Part shown: positions 15,302 through 24,362 of the stretch, one piece after another
How positions within the stretch are numbered: position 1 is the stretch's first letter
Layout: every line of letters starts with the position of its first letter
Assembly (NCBI GenBank): GCA_965217565.1
Contig: CBDCIS010000002.1
Span: 1-64,000 of the forward strand
DNA: 64,000 nt
Direction: 5' to 3'
Source of the DNA: CBDCIS01 sp965217565
GTDB lineage: Bacteria; Chloroflexota; Dehalococcoidia; Lucifugimonadales; CATOSD01
Position numbers and translations under genes: made by a program
Notes under the pieces: model-generated
Told to the model about the DNA's origin: nothing
What the model saw: only the letters and a program-made list of their open reading frames with translations
Database searches by the model: none

Positions 15302-16327
15302 ATGGATTTTTACAAGGCTGAATACATCTGGATAGACGGGACGGAGCCAGTGTCCAAGCTCCGGTCCAAGGGCAATGTTATCCCCAATGGGCAGGAGCCT
15401 CCGATATGGGGTTTCGACGGCTCAAGCACGAACCAGGCCGTCGGGACTGATTCCGACTGTGTATTGAGACCGGTTTACTCCTGCGCGGACCCGATTCGCG
15501 GAGGTGACAACAGACTGGTGATGTGTGAGGTTTTGCTGCCTGACATGACGCCTCACCCCTCCAACACCAGGGCGGCGTGTGCAGCCGCGGCGGAAAAATA
15601 CGCCGATTTCGACACTTGGTTCGGTATCGAGCAGGAATACACTTTCTTCGACGGGACCAAGCCGTTGGGATGGCCTTCCAACGGCTTTCCAGCGCCGCAG
15701 GGCGGGTACTACTGCGGAGTGGGATCGGACGAGGTCTTTGGCCGTCCCGTGGTAGAAGCCCACTTGGACGCCTGTCTCCGGGCAGGGCTGATGATTGCCG
15801 GCATCAACGGGGAAGTAATGCCGGCCCAGTGGGAGTTCCAGATTGGCCCGGTGGGCGCTCCTGAAGTAGCCGACCAGCTATGGATCGCCCGGTGGCTCCT
15901 GTACCGCATTGGAGAGGATATCCATATCGGCGAGGACGGCAGAGGCGTCAGTGCAACACTCGACCCCAAACCCGTCCAGGGTGACTGGAATGGCGCGGGT
16001 GCCCACTGTAACTTCTCGACCATGCAGATGCGCGAGAGCTACGAGCCTTGCGTGGCCGCCGCTGAGGCCCTCGGGGGCAACCACGAGGAGCACATAGCCA
16101 ACTATGGCCATCGAATCGAGGAACGCTTGACCGGTCTCCACGAGACCTGCTCCTACAGGGAATTTAGGTATGGAGTGTCGGACAGGGGGGCGTCCGTTCG
16201 AATCCCCTGGCAGGTCCATCAGGACGGCAAAGGGTATGTTGAGGACAGGCGGCCCAACGCCAATTGCGACCCGTACAAGGTGACGCGGCTGATACTGAAC
16301 ACCGTGTGCGGGGCAGCGTCGTCCTAG
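15302..16327 (+). CDS. glnII: Type II glutamine synthetase (GSII, eukaryotic-like)
   Basis: Makes glutamine from glutamate, ammonia and ATP. The start MDFYKAEYIWIDGTEP at 15302 gives 341 residues, the normal GSII length; AAGGAG lies 13 bases upstream. The in-frame ATG at 15254 would add 16 unlikely residues. Key motifs: KLRSKGNVI, WGFDGSST(N)QA, FGIEQEYTFFD with metal-binding glutamates, NGEVMPAQWEFQIGP, GAGAHCNFST and ASVRIPWQV. GSII lacks the adenylylation loop of GSI, so control is likely transcriptional. No nitrogen-regulation genes are adjacent. Intact and expected to be active. Confidence 0.95.
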   Translation: MDFYKAEYIWIDGTEPVSKLRSKGNVIPNGQEPPIWGFDGSSTNQAVGTDSDCVLRPVYSCADPIRGGDNRLVMCEVLLPDMTPHPSNTRAACAAAAEKYADFDTWFGIEQEYTFFDGTKPLGWPSNGFPAPQGGYYCGVGSDEVFGRPVVEAHLDACLRAGLMIAGINGEVMPAQWEFQIGPVGAPEVADQLWIARWLLYRIGEDIHIGEDGRGVSATLDPKPVQGDWNGAGAHCNFSTMQMRESYEPCVAAAEALGGNHEEHIANYGHRIEERLTGLHETCSYREFRYGVSDRGASVRIPWQVHQDGKGYVEDRRPNANCDPYKVTRLILNTVCGAASS

Positions 16328-16424
16328 CCGACCGGTAGAGAGGCCCGGGGTATGACCAACTCCTCCTGCGGAGATAATTTGGATGTAGGCGACGCACGGA
16401 TACGAATGTATCGAGCGCCGGCAG

Positions 16425-16460
16425 CCCAAGAACGGGAACAGTGGCCTGTCCGTTCTTGGG
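16425..16460. terminator. Hairpin downstream of glnII
   Basis: CCCAAGAACGG at 16425-16435 and CCGTTCTTGGG at 16450-16460 form a perfect 11-bp stem with a 14-base loop. There is no T-run on the plus strand, so this may be a Rho-independent-like stop, an attenuator for the small gene starting 17 bases later, or an mRNA-stability structure. Confidence 0.5.
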
Positions 16461-16476
16461 CCAAGGAAGGACTCAG

Positions 16477-16671
16477 ATGGCAGTGTCTGAGGAGTTGAAG
16501 CGGGTAACGTCGAGCAGACTCAATTGGCTGCCTGGAGTCAGGTATGCCGACATTATCGAATTTGTCGGAAGGGTTAAGGGCCTGAAGACGTACAATGCTA
16601 TTCTTGGTAACTCCATCACTGTTCCGGAGATTTCCATCATCCAGGCGCAACTCATTGCTAAGAGCGAGTAG
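16477..16671 (+). CDS. Small hypothetical protein (64 aa)
   Basis: Starts MAVSEELKRVTSSRLNWLPG at 16477 behind a good AAGGAAGGA. It encodes a small soluble protein with hydrophobic and polar residues alternating (YADIIEFVGRVKGLKTYNAI). There is no signal peptide or recognised domain. The Shine-Dalgarno and amino-acid makeup argue for a real gene; length and lack of known homologues leave doubt. Confidence 0.5.
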   Translation: MAVSEELKRVTSSRLNWLPGVRYADIIEFVGRVKGLKTYNAILGNSITVPEISIIQAQLIAKSE

Positions 16672-16813
16672 AAATAGTGCATACTTGAGTTTGTCTCATA
16701 GACCGGTGGGGGAGCTGACTAACACAGGTGTGGGAGCGATGGGGCTCAAGAGAGGTCGGCCCGTCCAGTTCCACCGGCCGCTTGTCGGCCCCCAGAAAGG
16801 TCGTCTGCCTCTC

Positions 16814-17047
16814 TTAGGTCCATGGGGCCAAGGCCCAGCCCCAAGGGGCTTGGCCACTGCGCCATAGCTTGAGCAAGTTATGGGTCATCCCTGCCAGCGA
16901 CCACTCACTGTGTGCAGCGCCCAACCCCCGCCTCATAAACCGTCGGAACCCCTGTCCTTCCTTGACCTGTCCGAACACCGGCTCCACCAGTACACCCCGC
17001 TTCTTGTACAGAGCTCGGCCTCGCTTTGTCAGAAGCTTGCGCTCCAT
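16814..17047 (-). mobile_element. IS1182-like transposase, C-terminal fragment
   Basis: The minus strand reads ERKLLTKRGRALYKKRG, VEPVFGQVKEGQGFRRFMRR and EWSLAGMTHNLLKLWR. This is the conserved C-terminal end of DDE transposases of the IS1182/IS5 type, with the Glu of VEPVFGQVKE in the catalytic position. Upstream the gene is cut by the IS1380 element whose left end is at 17063. No continuation is found on the far side of that element, so a deletion accompanied or followed insertion. Confidence 0.8.
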
Positions 17048-17062
17048 CCTGTCCCACGGGAT

Positions 17063-18758
17063 CTAAGCCCGAATCCACCGAAGGAGGGCGTTTGGTTAGC
17101 ATCCTGAAGTGGCCAGAGGGTGCTCCTCTGAATCTGGGATAATGGTTTTGTAACAGCAAAACAGTCCCAGAGAAGGAGCACCCAATAGATGCTACCACGC
17201 AACCACCCCGACCGTATCCGTATCGTCTTTGACGATCACCGCCTGGTGGCGAATGCCGGTCTGCTCCTGCCGGCCACCCTCGCCCGGCATCTGGGCCTGC
17301 GGGAACTCGTTGACCATCACCTTGACCTGGGCGGCGCGCCGGGGCGGGCCAACACCGGAGACAAGCTGATGACCCTGGTGGCCTCAGCCATGGCCGGCGG
17401 CGACTGCATCGACGACGCCGATGTGTTGCGCACCGGGGGGACGGCCTGCACCCTGGGCGGCACGGTCAAGGCGCCATCCACCCTGGGGACCTTCCTGCGC
17501 AGCTTCCGGTGGGGCCACGTCCGCCAGCTGGACCGGGTGAGCCGGGAGCTGCTGGCCCGGGCCTGGGCCGCTGGGGCCGGACCCGGCGACGCGCCGTTCA
17601 CCATCGACCTCGATTCCACCATCTGCGAGACCTACGGACTGGCCAAGGAGGGCGCCCGCCACCACGGCTATACCGGCAAGCGGGGCTACCACCCGCTGCT
17701 GGCCATCGCCGCCGGCACCGGAGACGTGCTGATGTCCCGGCTGCGCGAGGGCGGGCCAACACCGCCCGCGGCGCCGCCCACTTCCTGCGGGAGACGGTGG
17801 GACGGGTGCGCTACGCCGGGGCCAACGGACGACTCACGCTACGGGCCGACAGCGGGTTCTACACTCATGGCGTGGTATCCGTCTGCCGCAAGATGGATGT
17901 CCGCTTCTCCATCACCATCCGCCAGCACAAGAGCCTGCGCAATCTCATCGAGGCGATACCAGAGGATGCCTGGACTCCCATTCCCTACTGGATGGACGGC
18001 GCCGCCGATGTGGCCGAGACCACCTGCACTCCCTTCCAGAGTGAACCTGACGCCGCACCGGTGCGGCTCATCGTCCGGCGTGTGAAGCCCACGCCCGGTT
18101 CCCAGCTGGCCCTCTTCGCCTCCTACAGCTATCACGGCTTCATCACCGACCGGGACGGGGAGATGCTCGAACTGGAGGCCGATCATCGCCGCCACGCCGA
18201 GATGTGGGGTTGAACCATCTCCCCTCGGGCCGCTTCGCCGCCAACGCCGCCTGGCTGGCGGTACAGGTGATGGCCCACAACCTCGCCCGCTGGACAGCGC
18301 GCATCGGTCTGGGCGAGCAGGTGGTGACCACCAAGACCCTCCGGCGGCGGTTCTTCTCCCTGGCCGGACGGATCACCCGCTCGGCACGCCACCTCACACT
18401 GCATCTGCCACAGCGCTGGCCTTGGGAAGCCCAGTTCGATCGTGCCCTGGCCCGATTGCGCGCCCTGCCACTCCCTGCCTGACGGCGCCCGTCCGCCACT
18501 GACTCGCCAGCCAACCCAACGTCCCCGCAAACTCGCGCCAGCCCAGTCCGCGACCGCCTCTTGCCGTGTCCTATCCCGCCATCTCGCTCTCCACAGCCAC
18601 TGTAGGCCGCCATCGGTGCCCCCAAAAGCGCCTGCAGACCGCCCGCCAACCTCCCGTCTACCCAAATTCGAGCCCGGATCATCGCGCCTGTAACTCCCTC
18701 ACCCCCTTCCGCTGTCCTCACGCCGTCCATTCCTGTCCTTCCGTGGATTCGGGCTTAG
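17063..18758 (+). mobile_element. IS1380-family insertion sequence, complete ends, defective
   Basis: Imperfect inverted ends: CTAAGCCCGAATCCACCGAA at 17063 and its complement at 18758 (CTAAGCCCGAATCCACGGAA). With the next three bases they match over 23 positions with one mismatch. Length 1,696 bp, normal for IS1380. The flanking bases (GGAT left, GAAG right) are not a direct repeat, so the element has been rearranged or lost its target duplication. It sits in an IS1182 remnant. The left end is followed by another short inverted sequence (GTGCTCC at about 17118 and GGAGCAC at about 17176) that may act in transposase control. Confidence 0.85.
17189..18482 (+). pseudogene. IS1380 transposase with two frame disruptions
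   Basis: The N-terminal two fifths (MLPRNHPDRIRIVFDDHRLV to LMSRLREG) is in one frame and contains DLDSTICETYG with a catalytic Asp. At about 17755 the sense moves to a second frame (AHFLRETVGRVRYAGANGRL, LRADSGFYTHGVVS) up to DHRRHAEMWG. The third part (GLNHLPSGRFAANAAWLAVQ to the stop at 18480-18482) is in another frame. Between HAE and GLNHLPSG about ten codons that family members carry are missing (the IENAIRDLK region with the catalytic Glu). The enzyme must be inactive. Confidence 0.85.
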
Positions 18759-18785
18759 GAAGCCCTAAATGAGAGGGATCAACCT

Positions 18786-19391
18786 ATGATCAATGCATCG
18801 CATGACACTTCTACCCCCCAACCCTGGTGGGCTAAACTAATCTCACTGCGAGCCGCTGCCGCGCCGCGAATTGGCCTGGCCACGCTGGTCATGTTGTTTG
18901 TCCTGGCCTGCGAGCCACCGTCACCATCTGACATCGCGTTCGAGAGGTGGCATGACGGGAACTCTGAGATCTACGGGATGAGCGCGGACGGTTCCGGCCA
19001 GACATGACTGACCAATAACCCGGTGCTTGACGGGTCCCCAAGCTGGTCGCCGGACGGAGGCCGCATCGCGTTCGACTCGCTGCGTGACGGGAACGGTGAG
19101 ATATACGTGATGAGCGCGGACGGTTCCGGCCAGACACGACTGACCAATAACCCGGTGCTTGACGGGTCCCCAAGCTGGTCGCCGGACGGAGGCCGCATCG
19201 CGTTCGACTCGCTGCGTGACGGGAACGGTGAGATATACGTGATGAACGCGGACGGTTCCGGCCAGACACGACTGACCGATGACCCAGGGTTTGACGGGTC
19301 CCCAAGCTGGTCGCCGGACGGAAGCCGCATCGCGTTCCAATCGTTCCGTGACGGCGACGCAAACCCGGAGATCTACGTCATGAACACGTAA
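18786..19391 (+). pseudogene. TolB-like beta-propeller lipoprotein interrupted by one TGA
   Basis: The reading frame carries a signal with lipobox (LATLVMLFVLAC) and then four PD40/WD40-like repeats such as DGSPSWSPDGGRIAFDS and SADGSGQTRLTNNP. Three repeats are spaced exactly 132 bases apart and are almost identical. In the first, QTRLT is changed by CGA to TGA at 19005-19007, so the protein stops after 73 residues while the frame stays open to the stop at 19389-19391. One CpG transition explains the change. Such surface beta-propellers mediate protein or sugar contacts. It starts just after the IS1380 right end. Confidence 0.85.
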
Positions 19392-19451
19392 ACCTTCATC
19401 CGATGGTAAGGCTCGTGGATGTTCCAGTAAACACGTTTCTGGGCTCACTGC

Positions 19452-19877
19452 TTGGAACACCTGACCCGGTGACCGATAGCCCAGGGCTTGATGGGGCCGT
19501 TCTTGGTTGTAGAAGGCCAGATAAGCCCCGATCCCCTTTCTGGCCTCAGTCCCATTTTGGTATGCCTTCAGGTACACCTCCTCGTACTTGATGCTGCGCC
19601 ACAGCCGTTCCACGAAGACGTTATCCATGCACCGGCCCCTGCCGTCCATGCTCACTTGAACGCCTTGCGCCAGCAGCATGCTGGTGAAGGCCTCGCTGGT
19701 GAACTGGCTGCCCTGGTCGGTGTTGAAGATCTGTGGCCGACCCTTGCTCAAGGCCTCTTCCACAGCCTCAACACAGAAGTCTACCTCCAGGGTGTTGGAC
19801 AGCCGCCAGGCCAGCACGTAGCGGCTGTGCCAGTCCATGATGGCCACCAAGTAGAGGAAACCCCGAGCCATGGGTAT
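19452..19877 (-). mobile_element. IS3-family OrfB fragment (integrase core)
   Basis: The minus strand encodes IPMARGFLYLVAIMDWHSRY, FNTDQGSQFTSEAF, MDNVFVERLWRSIKYEEVYL and YNQERPHQALGYRSP. These are the rve integrase motifs with the second Asp and the Glu of the DDE triad. The start of OrfB is missing: its first residue here follows directly, in frame, on a methylase fragment. The natural stop is also gone, so the frame runs on into the antisense of the TolB-like repeats. Confidence 0.85.
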
Positions 19878-20933
19878 CCCTGTGCCGCAAGCGAGATCGG
19901 CCACGTTGAGGGAGGCTGGGAACTCGTGATCAGTCCAGTCAACATGCGGCGGCCAGTCGTGAAACACCAGCCGTGCCAGCAGGGTGGCAGCGGGCACCGA
20001 AGTGTAGTAAGCGCCGGTGAACTTGGCGTCGGTCAACAGCGTGTGGAACAGTCTCCCGGACAAATCATGCCCTTCCAACCGGCGCGTGTCCTCCATAGCC
20101 TTTACCAAGGGAGCGATGACCGGGGTTTGGATTTCGTCTGGCCCATCTTCGAGAACGTCAAGGATGTTGGCGGCTAACTCGAAGACCGGGACGTAGTCGA
20201 TGTCGTCGCAGATATGACGCCATGCCCGGCGTAATCCGGGGATGCCTTGTCCCAGCGTCTCATTGACGGTCGGGACGTCTTCATTGGCGGCGGCGAGACG
20301 GTCTTGGAATGCGAGAGCATTGAAGAGCACCAAGCATCCAATACGGAGGGCGGCGGCGCGGTCCTTCTCCTGGTCGGTACTGGCGATGATGTCGGCGACG
20401 CGACGAGATACCCGAGCGTGTTTGGCAATTTGATCCGCCGCCTGTTCCAACGCGTACCCAACCGCACCTGCGGCAGCGGCTACTCGGTCCACGCCTTCCA
20501 GTTCCAATGGAAGAGTGCGCAACTGGTCGGCAAGCTCTGCGACGGACCCGCTCCTTATGCGTGGCTCTGACGCCGCCACCCCGCGAGACCCATGCAGCCA
20601 CTATCGGAGGTCCGTAGCGGCCTCAAGACCAGCGTGCGTGTTCTCTTCATGTCGAAGGCCGTCGGGATAGAGAACGCCAACCATTCCAAGTGCTTCGGGA
20701 AAGTCTTTCAGGCGCTCTTCGAGCTGACTATCCAGGAGATTGGCAGAGCCATCCCATTTGCATTCCAGGATCACCAGATCCCCGCTTCTCAACTCGACGC
20801 GGATATCGGGAGTGCCTCTCCGGCTGCGACGCTCTGCCCTGGCCGATACGCCGTGGTCGCGGAGGGACTGGGCGAGAAGGACATTAACGCCTTCCTCGCG
20901 GATGGTTTCAGGATCGTTCTGTCGTGCCGTCAT
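19878..20933 (-). pseudogene. Type IIG-like nuclease-methyltransferase, N-terminal part with nonsense codon
   Basis: From 20933 the protein reads TPDIRVELRSGDLVILECKW, a PD-(D/E)xK nuclease pattern (Asp then ExK). After residue 110 a TAG at 20601-20603 interrupts an otherwise continuous frame that resumes as SRGVAASEPRIRSGS and goes on to DAKFTGAYYTSVPAATLLAR and NVADLACGTG, the SAM-binding motif I of N6-adenine methylases. There it is cut and fused to an IS3 fragment. The rest of the methylase (NPPY motif) and target-recognition part are missing. A dead restriction-modification or BREX-like gene. Confidence 0.75.
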
Positions 20934-21349
20934 TGTCGAGATTGCCTGTCACAATGGGTAGCTGCGCGGGTTCCTTGAGCAGTGATCATCACGGACCTGT
21001 GGTTATAGCAGGCTTGTTCGTCGCTGCACCCAATGCGCTCACGACCTCCTTGATTCGGGTTAGACTGGCCGAGGCGTACTCGGTGGCCTCGTATCGCTGT
21101 ATCTGTTGCTAGTTCAGCGACCACGCTAAGCTCATCCATCGGGAACTTGCCAGCCTTCAGAGATTCATACTCGCGCAACTCTCCCTCAAGGTCCGCTAGC
21201 TGGCTCCTCAACGCGTCCTCCTGAGTTTTGGCGATGAGGGGGTGTACTCCCTCGGTCTCGCCGGAGCGCTGCCCGATGCTGTCGAGGGTCTGCGAGAATC
21301 GATCCGCCTGCGCCTTGGTGATCCGATATTGTCGCTCGTTCTTGATCAT
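20930..21349 (-). pseudogene. XRE-type antitoxin-like regulator with its HTH deleted
   Basis: MIKNERQYRITKAQADRFSQ and the coiled-coil ALRSQLADLEGELREYESLK followed by MDELSVVAELAT are typical of two-domain antitoxin-like regulators. The helix-turn-helix that should follow is missing: right after ELAT, a second frame shows QRYEATEYASASLTRIKEVV, the family's C-terminal end. About 25-30 codons and the frame are lost, so the open frame runs out as a random tail. It overlaps the next gene by four bases (ATGA) and the upstream nucleotidyltransferase gene also by four, indicating an original three-gene operon. Confidence 0.7.
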
Positions 21350-21786
21350 GCGAGGTCTCCCAAGTCTATGGCGATGATCCCTTTGAGTCGCCCGGTGTCC
21401 TTGTCTGTCTGGAAGAATTCAAGAAACGACAGCCCGCCTGTGTCAGCGATGATTGACGCTGGGAACAGCTCCCCCATGTACTTGGCCTTCTGTGTGGTCC
21501 TCCCCGGTTCAAAGGTCAAGAGAACGGGATCGAGAGCCGCCGGTTCGACTCCAGCCTCTACCCAACAGGCGTCATAGTCGTTTGGTAAATCCTTGCTCGT
21601 CACGAAGCTCCCATTGAGATATATGGTCCGGCATCCAGCGCCCTTCAAATTCTCAAGAGCGGCTCTGAGTCCAGTCATGAGGTGTTGTCTCCAAGGATAG
21701 GTCCCGAGTCTGTCGGTCAACTCATCCCAGTCGGCCCAGTGCACTCCTGGAGGAAGGAGCCCGTCTGCATCAAGTTGGGGTATCAC
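21346..21786 (-). CDS. Nucleotidyltransferase-like protein (DUF6932-type), toxin candidate
   Basis: 147 residues. TIYLNGSFVTSKDLPNDYDA has the GS(x)nDxD core of minimal nucleotidyltransferases, and EFFQTDKDTGRLKGIIAIDL closes the domain. Proteins of this kind are usually encoded directly before an XRE regulator, as here, and behave as type II toxin-antitoxin or phage-defence pairs. The partner has lost its DNA-binding helix-turn-helix. If this enzyme is still made, either the antitoxin fragment suffices or the toxin is harmless. Assigned by motif and context, moderately sure. Confidence 0.65.
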   Translation of the reverse strand: MIPQLDADGLLPPGVHWADWDELTDRLGTYPWRQHLMTGLRAALENLKGAGCRTIYLNGSFVTSKDLPNDYDACWVEAGVEPAALDPVLLTFEPGRTTQKAKYMGELFPASIIADTGGLSFLEFFQTDKDTGRLKGIIAIDLGDLA

Positions 21787-22001
21787 AACACAACTATACT
21801 ATTGTGTAGATGTGCTGTACTGGTCGTGGCAGATTGCATTGACTCCAGACTCCCGATTATATACTCGGCCATCATCGCAACGACGGTTCCGTCTTCCGCT
21901 ATCGCCACATATCTCACGCCAGCGTCGGTGACTGGTTCGCAGGATGTAGACGCCACAGCCATCAACACAGCGACACCTGCCATGACGATTCGACTACCCA
22001 C
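21783..22001 (-). CDS. Short lipoprotein, probably a truncated remnant
   Basis: MGSRIVMAGVAVLMAVASTS followed by Cys is a clear lipoprotein signal. Only 50 residues follow (VRYVAIAEDGTVVAMMAEYI), ending where the nucleotidyltransferase gene starts (four-base overlap). That overlap looks like chance joining of a broken gene to a defence operon. No domain recognised. Its start lies one base beyond the recN stop, so it could be transcribed with recN. Confidence 0.45.
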   Translation of the reverse strand: MGSRIVMAGVAVLMAVASTSCEPVTDAGVRYVAIAEDGTVVAMMAEYIIGSLESMQSATTSTAHLHNSIVVL

Positions 22002-22002
22002 T

Positions 22003-23787
22003 TTAAGTGACTTTTCCTCGGCTCTCCTTCCACCTCACCGCCTGCTCCAGCATCTCTAAGGCGTTGCTGCGGGTTACACCGCTGTCGGAGCCGAGCATCT
22101 GACTAAGCTCAGTTACCCTGGCCTCGTCGGCCAGAATCTCCACAGAGGTCATGGTTCTGTCATGTGAGGCAAGTTTTATGACCTTGGCGTGGCGTTCGGC
22201 GTAGCACGCTATCTGCGGGAGATGGGTTACGCACAGCACCTGATGGCTTCTGGACAGACCCCATAGCTTCTGACCCAGAACACTCCCGATTCGACCTCCT
22301 ATACCCGCATCTACCTCGTCGAACACCAGGATTGGAATCCGGTCGGCGGTGGACAGGATGGTCTTTATGGCAAGCATCAGCCTGGCGGCCTCTCCCCCAG
22401 AGGCGATCCTGGCCAGGGACCGTGGCGGTTCGCCCAGGTTCAGCGAGATCAAGAATTCCACGGAGTCTATACCTGTGCTGTTGAAGGCGAAGCACCTAAC
22501 ACCTTCTCCACCTAAATGTGTGGAGTATGGGCCGGAGTCGCCGGTCCCAACTGGCACACCGTCCTCCGAGTCTGACTGACGGATATCCACATACACCTGC
22601 GTGTGGTCCACGGCCAGCCCGGCGATCTCCTCCTCGATGGCGTCAGCCAGGCGCTTGGCTGCATGTCGTCGGGCCTCGGAGAGCTGACCTGCCAGCCTGC
22701 CAGCCTGCCCTCGAAGCTCCATCTCCCGGGACTTCAACTCCTCCGTGCGCTCTTCGCTGTGATACAGCTTCTCCAGGTCCTCGGAGGCCCTCTCGGCGAA
22801 GGCCAGGATTTCCTCGATGGTGCCGCCGTACTTCCTCTTGAGACCCCTGATCAAGTCCAGCCGCCCCTCAAGCTCCCGAAGACGGTCCGGGTTGTGCTCG
22901 ATGCTGTCACGATAGCTCCGGAGTTTGTGCGCCAACTCGTCTACCTGGTGGGTCAAGGCACCTACCGACTCACGGTCCTGGCTCAATGAGGGGTCCAATT
23001 GCTCCAGCTGGGCGAGGTCCTGGGCCACCTGTCCTATAAGGTCCATGACTGATTCTTGCCGGTCGAAGCTATCGTATAGCGCTCGATAGGCGTGGTCGGA
23101 CAGCGCGATAATTCGCTCCGCGTTGGCGACCCGGTCCCGCTCAAGGGCCAGGTCTTCATCTTCAGCCGGGCGAAGATTGGCAGCGCCGATCTCCCCCACC
23201 TGATACCTGAGGACATCCACCCGTTGGGCAAGTTCCTGCTCATCCGTCCGAAGCCGGTCTAGCTCCCGGCGCACCTCCATTAGCTGGCGCACCCGCTCCG
23301 CCACTTGGGTCCGAAGCTGCCATAGTCCACCATACTGGTCCAGTACATCCATGTGCTCACGTACGCGGAATAGGGACAGGTGTTGACTTTGGCCGTGGAT
23401 GTCCACCAGGCGTTCGGCCAGGGTGCTCAACAGCCTGAGAGGTACAATTCGCCCGTTCACACGGCACGTATTACGCCCATCTAAGTTGACCTCGCGAGCG
23501 AGAATCATCTCCTCTTCGCCACCGTCAATCTCGTATTCATCCAGGGCAACGTTGATGTTCTGAGCGATATCGCCGTTGAGCAGGAAGACGCCCTCCACTC
23601 TGGACTGGCGTGCCCCGGAGCGTACCATGCCGCCGTCGGCGCGGCCCCCCAGGAGAAGGCTCATCGCATCCACGATGATAGACTTGCCGGCCCCGGTCTC
23701 CCCGGTCAGCACGTTAAAGCCGGGCGCCAACTCCATTTCAAGCTGGTCTATGGTAGCGAAGTTGATGACACTAAGAAGTCTGAGCAT
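22003..23787 (-). CDS. recN: DNA repair ATPase RecN
   Basis: SMC-like protein for double-strand-break repair. The start at 23787 (MLRLLSVINFATIDQLEMEL) matches RecN; the longer ATG at 23859 would add an unlike leader. Walker A is GETGAGKS at residues 29-36. A long coiled coil with a central hinge follows, then the signature LARIASGGEAARLMLAIKTI, Walker B PILVFDEVDAGIGGRIG and switch CVTHLPQIACYAERH. 594 residues, slightly above the usual 550-570. It looks fully intact and is one of the few clear housekeeping genes here. Confidence 0.97.
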   Translation of the reverse strand: MLRLLSVINFATIDQLEMELAPGFNVLTGETGAGKSIIVDAMSLLLGGRADGGMVRSGARQSRVEGVFLLNGDIAQNINVALDEYEIDGGEEEMILAREVNLDGRNTCRVNGRIVPLRLLSTLAERLVDIHGQSQHLSLFRVREHMDVLDQYGGLWQLRTQVAERVRQLMEVRRELDRLRTDEQELAQRVDVLRYQVGEIGAANLRPAEDEDLALERDRVANAERIIALSDHAYRALYDSFDRQESVMDLIGQVAQDLAQLEQLDPSLSQDRESVGALTHQVDELAHKLRSYRDSIEHNPDRLRELEGRLDLIRGLKRKYGGTIEEILAFAERASEDLEKLYHSEERTEELKSREMELRGQAGRLAGQLSEARRHAAKRLADAIEEEIAGLAVDHTQVYVDIRQSDSEDGVPVGTGDSGPYSTHLGGEGVRCFAFNSTGIDSVEFLISLNLGEPPRSLARIASGGEAARLMLAIKTILSTADRIPILVFDEVDAGIGGRIGSVLGQKLWGLSRSHQVLCVTHLPQIACYAERHAKVIKLASHDRTMTSVEILADEARVTELSQMLGSDSGVTRSNALEMLEQAVRWKESRGKVT

Positions 23788-23854
23788 GGCGATGTCCCCA
23801 AACCCTGCCTGGTAGGTAGGGTCTTTCGGTCCTCCCATATTGGTGGTAATTTTC

Positions 23855-23919
23855 GTCACCCCTGCGAAAGCAGGAGCACGGTGTGCCGAGTGGTGGATTC
23901 CCGCTTTTGCGAGAATGAC
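23855..23919. repeat. Palindromic intergenic repeat
   Basis: GTCACCCCTGCGAAAGCAGG on the left and TCCCGCTTTTGCGAGAATGA on the right are imperfect inverse copies of each other. They belong to the widespread GTCATTCCCGCGAAAGCGGG type of dispersed palindrome. The inner CCTGCGAAAGCAGG is itself a small hairpin. It lies just upstream of recN. Only one copy was noticed in this window. Confidence 0.7.
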
Positions 23920-24350
23920 AGGGTGAATCCTTGAAAACCAAAAGACCCTGGGGGAATACTCACAGAGACTTTATCAAATACGCCCCGGTCCCCATAATAG
24001 ATGGGCGTTCTGTGCTAAATCAAGTTGGGATTGACGAATATGTGGCAGATGACAACATGGCCTACTCCCCTGCGTCTTGCGGGGTGGGGGCATGGGTGGC
24101 GTTGCTGCCCCCCATGCAGTACCATCATAATTGCAGGGCGGCAGATCCTGGGAGGCTCACAGGGCCACGAACAACTCGAAGATGGTACTGCCTACTGTCA
24201 AGTCTGGCCCAGCAAGCGGTCTTCGAGGCCGACGTGATCGGCTCATTGCAACTGTCTTCTGCCCCCAAAGACGGACGACGGTGAGACGCTAATGGAGCGG
24301 CGACGGGAGGCGGGAGGTCCGGAGACGGACAGCCGGAGCAAACGAGACTC
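23920..24350. other. Intergenic region, no convincing gene
   Basis: No frame has a start signal with protein-like content. On the minus strand near 24175-24200 the sequence reads VGSTIFELFVAL and a stop, a tail that recurs in altered form near 27930 (minus) and 36430 (plus). This points to remnants of a small repeated gene of unknown nature. Confidence 0.4.
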
Positions 24351-24362
24351 ATGATGTTCGGC

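Noticed and set aside
16190..16215. GTTCGAATCC, a tRNA T-loop-like string
   Set aside because: It lies inside the conserved ASVRIPW coding motif of glnII, and no acceptor or anticodon stem can be folded around it.
18921..19451. Minus-strand frame downstream of the IS3 fragment, with repeated Arg-rich sequence
   Set aside because: It is the antisense of the TolB-like 132-base repeats; the chimeric frame only runs on because the transposase stop is missing.
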